NCBI GenBank assembly: GCA_015491275.1
Contig: WFWF01000065.1
Coordinates: 1 to 5,544 of the forward strand
DNA: 5,544 bases
DNA from: Aquificales bacterium
GTDB taxonomy: Bacteria > Aquificota > Aquificia > Aquificales > Aquificaceae
Reading direction: 5' to 3'
Part shown: piece after piece, positions 1 to 5,544 of the stretch
Layout of the letters: each line of letters opens with the position of its first letter
Numbering within the stretch: the first letter of the stretch is position 1
Position numbers and translations under genes: made by a program
Notes under the pieces: model-generated
Databases searched by the model: none
What the model was told of the DNA's origin: nothing
Seen by the model: the letters and a program-made list of their open reading frames with translations, nothing else

Positions 1-19
1 AGATGTGTATAAGAGACAG
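1..19 (+). other. Tn5 mosaic-end (Nextera) adapter remnant, not genomic
   Basis: The first 19 bases, AGATGTGTATAAGAGACAG, are identical to the Tn5 transposase mosaic end used in tagmentation libraries. It lies exactly at the sequence edge, which is where untrimmed adapter is expected at a contig end. The peptide MCIRDR, read from base 3, comes from this adapter and is not part of any natural protein. Genomic sequence starts at about base 20. It should not be read as a transposon end, because no transposase or target duplication is present. Confidence 0.97.
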
Positions 20-20
20 G

Positions 21-194
21 ATAAAGAGGGATAAGTGGGGTGGTATAATGGTTAATGAAAGGTATGAAACTACATTGGAGGGAGTTTTTGCGGGGGGTGA
101 TGTAATAAGCGGAGGGGACACGGTGGTAAGGGCGCTTGCTCAGGGTAGAGAAGCTGCCAAATTTATTCATGAATATCTAATGGAAATTAAATGA
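21..194 (+). CDS. GltD-like FAD/NAD(P)H oxidoreductase, C-terminal fragment
   Basis: This is the last ~58 residues of a pyridine nucleotide-disulphide oxidoreductase of the glutamate synthase small-subunit (GltD/GltA) type. It is cut at the 5' side by the contig end, so codons before base 21 are adapter. The visible motif is the C-terminal FAD-binding signature: WGGIMVNE, then TTLEGVFAGGDVISGGDTV, then a helix with ALAQGREAAKFIHEYL. In this family the GD aspartate contacts FAD and the following helix packs against the isoalloxazine. Full-length members pass electrons from NAD(P)H through FAD and Fe-S clusters, for glutamate synthesis or in related complexes such as NfnB/SudA. The fragment cannot separate these alternatives. 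The stop codon TGA overlaps the ATG of the next gene (ATGA, 191-194), suggesting cotranscription with the glycosyltransferase. Confidence 0.85.
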   Translation: MKRDKWGGIMVNERYETTLEGVFAGGDVISGGDTVVRALAQGREAAKFIHEYLMEIK

Positions 195-1273
195 AAATAG
201 CTTTTTATTTAAAGAGTATTTTTCTACCTAACGGTATTCTCTCATACGGAATTGAACTTGGTAAGTTTTTGAAAAATAACGGGTGGGATATTGAATTTTT
301 AATAGATGATCCATCTTGCAAAGTTGATTCTGTGGAAGGAATACCCGTATATTCTTTATCATCAAGATTGGATCTAATAAGATTTATTAGGTTAGTCAGA
401 TATGTAAAAACTAAAAAACCTGATGTTTTAATATCTCATATTCACGCCAGAAATCCTATCATTGCTTTTTTAAAATTCTTACATGTTGGAAAAAAAACCA
501 AACTCGTTGCCTTTTTTCATCTGCCTCCGAAGAGATGGAATACTTTCAAAAGTTTTGTTTTATCAAAATTTGATGGAATTGTGGCTGTTTCGGATAATGT
601 TCTGGAGTCATTAAAGAGACTGACAGGAAGGGATGATATTGTTCTTTTAAGAAATCCTTTCAACTTTGACCTTATATGTGAACTTGCGGAGAAAAAATTA
701 CCCTCTCACCTTGAGTATTTATTCCTAAGCAAAAAGGTTGTATTATACGCGGGAAGGTTTGAGGATCAAAAGGGAGTGGAGGATCTTATAGATATTTTCT
801 ATATTGTTAAAAAGAAAGTGAAGGATGCCATACTTGTACTTGTGGGTAACGGTAGTAAGGAAGGTTTATTGAAGAAAAAAATAAAAGACTTGGGTATTGA
901 AGAGCATGTTATGTTTATAAAGCCAGAAAAGAATATCTTTAGGTATATGAAAAGGGCTGGTGTATTTGCTTTTCCTTCCTATTATGAGAGCTTAGGAAGG
1001 GTTGTTCTGGAAAGTTTATTCCTCGGTACTCCCGTCGTAGCCTATGCTTCCGACGGCGATCATGTTAATATACTCTCCCAATTCAACCTTGTTGTTCCCC
1101 CGGGAGATATAGAGGGGTTTGCGGAAAGAATTGTGGATATACTTTATAAGGAAGAATCCTTCAACTTTAAGGATTTTGATTATTCAAAATACGATATAAA
1201 GGAGATCGGTGAAAATTTTATGGTTTATTGTAACCATCTTCTGGAAAGGGTTGAAGAGATATCAGCTTTTTAA
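191..1273 (+). CDS. Glycosyltransferase family 4 (GT-B fold)
   Basis: This complete 360-residue protein has the layout of a retaining GT4 enzyme, which transfers a sugar from a nucleotide-sugar to an acceptor. The acceptor-side N-terminal Rossmann domain spans about residues 1-160. It has a Gly-containing loop near residues 15-25 (NGILSYGIELGKFL), a DVLISHIHARNP strand/loop (78-89), the conserved His at 110 (VAFFH), and the VAVSDNV segment (131-137) that precedes the LRNP hinge (153-156). The donor-binding C-terminal domain starts at VVLYAGRFEDQKG (183-195), where Arg189 and Lys194 are the expected diphosphate ligands. It continues with LVLVGNGS (215-222) and the EX7E motif Glu266/Glu274 (YESLGRVVLE). 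The start is set by the ATGA overlap with the upstream gene and by the typical MKIAFYL opening. No signal peptide or membrane segment is seen, so it is probably cytosolic or membrane-peripheral. The sugar donor and acceptor cannot be told. A role in exopolysaccharide or lipopolysaccharide assembly is inferred from the convergent export genes. Confidence 0.9.
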   Translation: MKIAFYLKSIFLPNGILSYGIELGKFLKNNGWDIEFLIDDPSCKVDSVEGIPVYSLSSRLDLIRFIRLVRYVKTKKPDVLISHIHARNPIIAFLKFLHVGKKTKLVAFFHLPPKRWNTFKSFVLSKFDGIVAVSDNVLESLKRLTGRDDIVLLRNPFNFDLICELAEKKLPSHLEYLFLSKKVVLYAGRFEDQKGVEDLIDIFYIVKKKVKDAILVLVGNGSKEGLLKKKIKDLGIEEHVMFIKPEKNIFRYMKRAGVFAFPSYYESLGRVVLESLFLGTPVVAYASDGDHVNILSQFNLVVPPGDIEGFAERIVDILYKEESFNFKDFDYSKYDIKEIGENFMVYCNHLLERVEEISAF

Positions 1274-1309
1274 TTATTATTATAGAAATAGTTTATATAC
1301 TTGAAGGAG

Positions 1310-2755
1310 TTAGAGCAAAATATATATCCCGCCTCCTACCGTGTATATTATTCTATCCTCGTCCGTAATGTCGTACAAGTTGGGCAAGGGGTTTTTATCA
1401 TAGTTGTTTACCTTATCTGCCCTGAAGAAAAGGAATCCCTTTATCCTTGAAAATGTGTAAGATCCCGTAATCTGAAGGAAGAATCTTTCGGTAAATTTCG
1501 CGGATTTTTCAAAGGGTCTTTTATAACCGCCTATTTTGTATTCAAGATAAGCGTTATCTTTCGGATAATATCTGTGTTTTAACAGCAGGGATAGGGAGTT
1601 CCTGCCGTATGGGTAGCCTAAGGACAATCCTTTGTATGTATGACCCTCAATGGGATAATAGTGATGTATAAAGAATTTATCCGAAATTTTTGCAAATTCC
1701 AGTCTCAATACATTCTTCCCTGTTGACATAAGTATCCCCCCCTGATAGGCGGGCTTTAAGAACCTTATACCGAAGGGAGGATAGAAGGTGCCCCTGTCCT
1801 CTTCCTGCCAAAAAGCTATAACATCGGACGCAGCTTCTTGGTAATAAATCTTGAATATCTTTATAGATGGGAAAATCTTTTTAAGCGGTAAATATATACT
1901 TATGTCATAACTCGCGTCAGAGCTATTATCATACCTGCTTCCAGTTATGTTATCCCTTGTACTAAATATTAATTCAAGGTACTCGTCAAGTCTGTATTTA
2001 GGTCTTCCCTCCCCTTCATAGAGGGTTGTCTTAGTTCCCCCTATTTCAATAAAATTAAAGGGTTTCCATACTACCCTTAGGGCGAGAATACTGGGGTTGT
2101 CCCTATCCTGTCTTTTTTCTATAAGCCACCCCCTTACAAATACTATATCCCAGTAACCCAAACCTTTCAGCGGTTCTTCTGTTTGGATCTTTATCATTGG
2201 ATAGGGTTCCGTATTGTTGCTGAGTAAGAGTCCGTACTCTCCAGGACCGAGGTTTACATTATCCTTACCTGCTAATAAGGAGAACTTCCACAGCTTTATC
2301 TTTCCGTAACCTCTGAAGAGGTCTCCTTTATATCTGTTGCTATCCCACTTTGAGGTAAGTTGATAATAAATTAGAAGCCTGTCTCCACCCGATATGAAAC
2401 CGTCAAGAAAAGTATAATAGTTAAAACCCTCCTTGAGTTTAATGCCCGAAGACCCCTCAATGAAGAAGTTTTCTTCATCGGTTGAATAGACTAAGATATC
2501 TACTTCATTAATAGGTTTTATATATACACCCCTTTCCATACCTATGTAGGTGTAGGGTTTTAATCTCTCAGGATTTTCCGAAAACAAAAACAGTCTGTAT
2601 TTACTTAGCGGTTTTATGGTTGATATGTCATAGTACTTGTAAGGGGAGCCTTCCGCTTCAAAATATATATCATCCTTTTCCGTATTTATATTAAGCATGG
2701 GATTTGCAAAGGGTATATGTATCAGTATGAGCAAAAGTACAATTAGTGCTTTCAT
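1310..2755 (-). CDS. Wzi-like capsule assembly outer-membrane beta-barrel protein
   Basis: This 481-residue protein is almost the length of E. coli Wzi (about 480), an outer-membrane barrel that helps anchor and organise capsule at the cell surface. Residues 1-17 form a signal peptide (MKALIVLLLILIHIPFA, likely cut after Ala17), so export to the outer membrane is expected. The rest is rich in alternating aromatic strands. Family-like signatures are GKDNVNLGPGEYGLLLSNN (163-181) followed by PYPMIKI, the FIEIGGTKTTLY strand (235-245), the YDNSSDASYDISIYLP strand (275-290), and GHTYKGLSLGYPYGRNSLSL near 371-390, which resembles the conserved GxxYxGxxLG...G.dS region of Wzi. The ATG overlaps the stop of the upstream SLBB gene (ATGA, 2752-2755); AAAAGG lies only 2 bases before it, so translational coupling is likely. 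A later start at Met20 would lose the signal peptide. One oddity is that it ends ...IYILL rather than in the usual aromatic residue. The assignment rests on motif memory and context. Confidence 0.8.
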   Translation of the reverse strand: MKALIVLLLILIHIPFANPMLNINTEKDDIYFEAEGSPYKYYDISTIKPLSKYRLFLFSENPERLKPYTYIGMERGVYIKPINEVDILVYSTDEENFFIEGSSGIKLKEGFNYYTFLDGFISGGDRLLIYYQLTSKWDSNRYKGDLFRGYGKIKLWKFSLLAGKDNVNLGPGEYGLLLSNNTEPYPMIKIQTEEPLKGLGYWDIVFVRGWLIEKRQDRDNPSILALRVVWKPFNFIEIGGTKTTLYEGEGRPKYRLDEYLELIFSTRDNITGSRYDNSSDASYDISIYLPLKKIFPSIKIFKIYYQEAASDVIAFWQEEDRGTFYPPFGIRFLKPAYQGGILMSTGKNVLRLEFAKISDKFFIHHYYPIEGHTYKGLSLGYPYGRNSLSLLLKHRYYPKDNAYLEYKIGGYKRPFEKSAKFTERFFLQITGSYTFSRIKGFLFFRADKVNNYDKNPLPNLYDITDEDRIIYTVGGGIYILL

Positions 2756-5079
2756 AGCCTTTTAGCCAGAACAGCTGTTGATATTGCTTGGAATATTATC
2801 TGTACCACATCCTTTATAAGAGGTTTCCACATAACAGGTATCTTTACTTCTGAAGGTATAACTATCGTATCTCCCTCCTCAACTGGTATCTCCGTTATAT
2901 TTCTCTTAACATGCAGTTTCCTATTTCCCCATGCCAAATTGGTTTTGCTTTGAAGTTGCCTGCTTGAAATTACCCTGCCGTTCGCCTTTATAATGTATAT
3001 GTCTTCTTCCTTAACACCCTCTTTCAAACCGCCTACAAGGTTAACATAGTACCCTACGGTCTTTCCAGGTATATAAGGCAGTGATATCTGATTGTAAACC
3101 TCACCCAGCACTAACACATATCTCGGCTTTGACGGTACATATATATAATCCCCATCTTCTAAGGTTATGTTGGATGGTGAGTTTTTAAGATCTTCAAGAT
3201 TATCAGGTATATCAAGGGATATTCTACCCAAGCCTATCTTAGCCCTGTGTTTCATAATCTCAAGCATTCTTTTATATTTTTCAAGGGTTATTTTAAGCAG
3301 ATTAACACTTTGTTGGTCTTCAATTAAACCTAAATTTTCCTCGGTTTTCAATATGTGCTCTTCAAGGGATAAAATAGTAGCCCTTAATTGTTGTTCTTGT
3401 AACTTTTTGGCACTTTCCCTTATAAGTATTAGCCCTTTGGGATATGCATTCCTTGTAAAACCCCCTGCCTTTTTAAGGATATCGTATAGTGTCATACCTT
3501 CTTTGTATTCATAGACGCCCGGATTTTCCACCTCTCCCAACACGGTTATTTTTTTGACCTTTTCCCTTTTGCCTATACGCCTTATAAGAATACTGTCTCC
3601 CGGTGCCAACTCTATATTCTTACTTTCATCTCCCTTAATCAAAAGATCGTATAGGTATATGCTTATAAGTTTTTTTTGACCAGTATTTTCTTCTCCTCTG
3701 TAAACCTCAGCCTTTAACCAATAAGGGCTGTCTTTAAGTTTGGTATCTGTGAGAATATCAAGTAATCTTATACCCCTGTAGTAAGGTATTAACTTTGGAT
3801 TTTCAACCTCACCGCTTATTTTGATAGGACCGTAAACCCATTTGGAATAGAAAACTATGGTATCCCTCCCTTTGAGCCTTATGTCCTTCTTACCCGATAG
3901 TATATCTTGAGGAGCAAAATTTATTATCTCATATTCTGACTCGGGTCTTTCTTTTCTTATAATCTCACCGTAATAAAGATTTGTATCAAGGAGAAGTATA
4001 TCTTCCGTCAGCAGTTCGGAAAGTTTTGTGTTTTTCTTTATGGCGTAAACGCCCGGGTATTTTATATGTCCTTTGAGTATAACCGCGTTTTTAAACCTGT
4101 TTAGATCTATGCCTTTAACTATTCCTACCTTGTAAAGTCTTACTATATCAAAAGGTTTAAGCCTTATATTTTCACGACCGTCAAGTATATCTTTGGGTAT
4201 GAAGGTCTTATAAAGGGGGTGTCTTCCCTTTCTCTTTCTTATAAGTTCGCCGTAGTAAAGGTTTGTATCCACATACAGACCAGCCTTTTTGAGCAAGTGC
4301 CTCATGGTGGGTGTTACTTCTATTGAATAGGAACCGGGATACATAACATGACCCTCAATCTTAACAATATTTGTAATGACGGGAGCTATCTTCTTTATAA
4401 ATATTAGATCTCCGTCCTTTATACTGGTGTTTAAAAAGCTTTCATCATTTAGATTTCCCTCAACAAGCTTAAGCTTGTTGCCTTCATACCTTATTATCTC
4501 TACGCTGTACCTGTAAGCAGAGGGCCTGAGATCACCCGCGAGTTTGATCACTTCCTTTAGTTTTTTCTCATCTTTAAGTTCATATATGGCGGGTCTTTTA
4601 ACGCTACCTGCTATTCCTACAACCCTTCCTATGCTTCCTACAAGTATAATGTCTTCCGGCCTTAGATGGACATTTACTGGCTCTCCTTCTATAAGTAACT
4701 TATAAAGATCTATCTTTATCTCCTTTATCTTTTCCCCTTCCTTTCTCTTCAATATTATGTTTCTCAGTGATCCGTTTTTCCTTACACCTCCCGCCAATGT
4801 TATTGCATCAATGAGGGTGTTTACCTCCGTTACTATAACAGGCCCAGGTTTTTTAACATAGCCCGTTACATATACGGTGAACTCTTCCGAACCCAGGGCT
4901 ATAGGTGATTTACCGAAAATCTCATAACCGAACTGAAGCAGGGGCTTTTCAAGTCTTCCTTGAGCTTTTACTATGAAGGTATCTTCAATATCGGAGAATG
5001 CACCGCCGTTTGTGGCATCTTCACCGTATGCTGATGCAATGAAAAAAGTAAGGAGAATAACAATAAGTTTAATTGGCAT
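2752..5079 (-). CDS. Multi-SLBB polysaccharide export protein (Wza-like class)
   Basis: This 775-residue exported protein is probably the periplasmic/outer-membrane conduit of a polysaccharide secretion system. A signal peptide covers residues 1-19 (ending ASAYG) and has no lipobox Cys, unlike E. coli Wza. After the family-typical LLQFGYEIFG (48-56), seven SLBB-like beta-grasp repeats follow at about 68-149, 152-228, 237-316, 332-411, 417-500, 509-649 and 654-742. Most open with a (L/I)xGxVxxPGxY-type strand and close with a L(R/K/A/E)xxDxIx(V/I) strand. Repeat 6 carries a charged, coiled-coil-like helical insertion (about 553-615), typical of large members of this family. The last 25 residues (WKPLIKDVVQIIFQAISTAV) look like the C-terminal amphipathic outer-membrane helix. 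The PES domain normally found between the FGY-F motif and the first SLBB repeat appears absent. The start is supported by AAAGG 9 bases upstream and by the signal peptide. The gene overlaps its upstream neighbour by 11 bases and the wzi-like gene by 4. Confidence 0.9.
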   Translation of the reverse strand: MPIKLIVILLTFFIASAYGEDATNGGAFSDIEDTFIVKAQGRLEKPLLQFGYEIFGKSPIALGSEEFTVYVTGYVKKPGPVIVTEVNTLIDAITLAGGVRKNGSLRNIILKRKEGEKIKEIKIDLYKLLIEGEPVNVHLRPEDIILVGSIGRVVGIAGSVKRPAIYELKDEKKLKEVIKLAGDLRPSAYRYSVEIIRYEGNKLKLVEGNLNDESFLNTSIKDGDLIFIKKIAPVITNIVKIEGHVMYPGSYSIEVTPTMRHLLKKAGLYVDTNLYYGELIRKRKGRHPLYKTFIPKDILDGRENIRLKPFDIVRLYKVGIVKGIDLNRFKNAVILKGHIKYPGVYAIKKNTKLSELLTEDILLLDTNLYYGEIIRKERPESEYEIINFAPQDILSGKKDIRLKGRDTIVFYSKWVYGPIKISGEVENPKLIPYYRGIRLLDILTDTKLKDSPYWLKAEVYRGEENTGQKKLISIYLYDLLIKGDESKNIELAPGDSILIRRIGKREKVKKITVLGEVENPGVYEYKEGMTLYDILKKAGGFTRNAYPKGLILIRESAKKLQEQQLRATILSLEEHILKTEENLGLIEDQQSVNLLKITLEKYKRMLEIMKHRAKIGLGRISLDIPDNLEDLKNSPSNITLEDGDYIYVPSKPRYVLVLGEVYNQISLPYIPGKTVGYYVNLVGGLKEGVKEEDIYIIKANGRVISSRQLQSKTNLAWGNRKLHVKRNITEIPVEEGDTIVIPSEVKIPVMWKPLIKDVVQIIFQAISTAVLAKRL
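3964..4272 (-). repeat. Internal repeat of SLBB modules (units 3 and 4)
   Basis: Two adjacent SLBB modules share the protein motif DTNLYYGE(L/I)IRK, at residues 271-282 and 365-376, exactly 94 residues apart. The matching DNA segments, 4246-4272 and 3964-3990, agree at 21 of 27 bases, with most differences in third codon positions. Both modules continue alike: a loop of variable sequence, then PKDIL/PQDIL with G..(N/D)IRLK. This points to an old tandem duplication of one module, now diverged under protein-level constraint. Confidence 0.7.
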
Positions 5080-5544
5080 CTTGATTTACCTTTATTCTTT
5101 TAAGGATTTCTTCAAATGTATATGATTCCTTCCCTTTGGGCGGATTTTCAAAGGCTTCCAACTCTTCGCCTTCGTAAACAAATCTGAGATGGGAAGGTTC
5201 TCTGAATCTTTTTGTATCCTTTGCTTTTATGAATAAATTTTCAAATTCAAGTTTACTTACGGGTATGTGCCTTTGTTTTATATAGAAAAGGGGATCTTCC
5301 AGGAATCTTACAAGGTGCAGGGGTGAATCAAAGAAAAGTGTGACATCATCCACTGTAACTGTTGACAGCCCTTCCATAGTATCTTTTACAAAAGCGGTGC
5401 AGACAGGACATCTTTCTCCTTCTTGAGGCTGTATATCAAGGGTTTCTTCCCTATGTTTTATTACATAAATAATAAGTCCCAGTAAAAGTAGGGAAGATAT
5501 AACAGTTGATGCTATTGAAAGGGGCACAAAGTATTCTTTGAGGA
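5069..5544 (-). CDS. Membrane-anchored NosL-like CPVC protein, 5' end open
   Basis: This small protein has an N-terminal membrane segment (ASTVISSLLLLGLIIYVI, numbering from the GTG at 5527 about residues 6-23) followed by a soluble domain of about 125 residues. That domain opens with ERCPVCTAFVKD (Cys40, Cys43), then TVTVDDVTLFFDSPLHLVRFLEDP (56-79) and a charged alpha/beta tail. The pair Cys-x-x-Cys plus FDS followed by a helix resembles NosL-type copper-binding accessory proteins, but the Met of the usual CxxCGM is replaced by Thr-Ala-Phe, so copper binding is doubtful. The frame stays open beyond GTG 5527 to the window edge (reading LKEYF before it), and no Shine-Dalgarno precedes that GTG, so the true start may lie outside. 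It is the first visible gene of the operon and overlaps the SLBB gene by 11 bases. The KHR after the membrane segment makes topology ambiguous. The gene itself is secure; the NosL relationship is moderate. Confidence 0.6.
   Translation of the reverse strand, partial: LKEYFVPLSIASTVISSLLLLGLIIYVIKHREETLDIQPQEGERCPVCTAFVKDTMEGLSTVTVDDVTLFFDSPLHLVRFLEDPLFYIKQRHIPVSKLEFENLFIKAKDTKRFREPSHLRFVYEGEELEAFENPPKGKESYTFEEILKRIKVNQDAN
5088..5093 (-). promoter_or_regulatory. Ribosome binding site of the SLBB gene
   Basis: On the minus strand AAAGGT lies inside the end of the NosL-like gene, with AAAGG ending 9 bases before the ATG at 5077-5079. This spacing is normal for a Shine-Dalgarno site and supports the chosen start, which gives an intact signal peptide and an 11-base overlap with the upstream gene. 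Confidence 0.55.

Noticed and set aside
1..19. Real transposon end or mobile element boundary
   Set aside because: The 19-mer is the engineered Tn5 mosaic end, sits exactly at the edge, and no transposase or second copy is present, so library adapter is the simpler explanation.
1256..1312. Possible bidirectional terminator between the convergent genes
   Set aside because: The 36-base gap is A+T-rich with a TTTTTAA run, but no stem longer than about 3-4 base pairs with G+C content could be found on either strand, so no terminator is called.
3167..3514. A 115-codon open frame on the plus strand, starting at ATG 3167
   Set aside because: It lies wholly antisense inside the well-supported SLBB gene. 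Its translation is low-complexity Ser/Leu/Ile with no recognisable domain, and it is explained by the codon bias of the opposite strand.
4200..4272. Direct DNA repeats suggesting a mobile element or CRISPR
   Set aside because: The similarity to 3964-3990 is limited to two copies, in frame, with differences mainly in third codon positions. It is a protein domain duplication, not an array or insertion.
5525..5544. Promoter or ribosome binding site upstream of GTG 5527
   Set aside because: Only 17 bases are available. They contain no Shine-Dalgarno-like sequence and remain open in frame, so they are more likely coding.

Overview
This window looks like the end of an assembled contig from a thermophilic, A+T-leaning bacterium. 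The best guess is a member of the Aquificota (Hydrogenobacter/Thermocrinis-like). That guess is inference only. It rests on proteins rich in Lys, Glu and Ile, heavy use of AGA/AGG and ATA codons, very tight gene packing with 4- to 11-base overlaps, and the overall look of the protein families. No marker gene is present to settle taxonomy. The first 19 bases are exactly the Tn5 mosaic end used in Nextera-type libraries, so they are a sequencing artefact and real sequence begins at about base 20.

Plus strand (20-1273): the C-terminal end of a GltD-like FAD/NAD(P)H oxidoreductase (glutamate synthase small-subunit type) overlaps by 4 bases (ATGA) a complete GT-B family 4 glycosyltransferase. The glycosyltransferase probably acts in surface polysaccharide or glycolipid synthesis.

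Minus strand (1310-5544): three overlapping genes are read from the right edge leftwards. In transcription order they are a membrane-anchored NosL-like protein with a CPVC motif (5' end open at the window edge), a 775-residue multi-SLBB polysaccharide export protein of the Wza-like class, and a 481-residue Wzi-type capsule-assembly outer-membrane barrel. Overlaps of 11 and 4 bases indicate one translationally coupled operon. The SLBB protein would carry polysaccharide through the periplasm and outer membrane, and the Wzi-like barrel would help organise or anchor it at the surface. The convergent glycosyltransferase would fit the same polysaccharide theme.

The two strands converge across a 36-base A+T-rich gap (1274-1309) with no convincing terminator. 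There are no tRNA or rRNA genes, CRISPR arrays, insertion sequences or recognisable promoters; the promoters of both transcription units must lie outside the window. The most interesting point is that the SLBB protein appears to lack the usual N-terminal polysaccharide-export (PES) domain and a lipobox, passing straight from its N-terminal FGY-F motif into an array of seven SLBB-like repeats. The second is its genetic linkage to a NosL-like protein.
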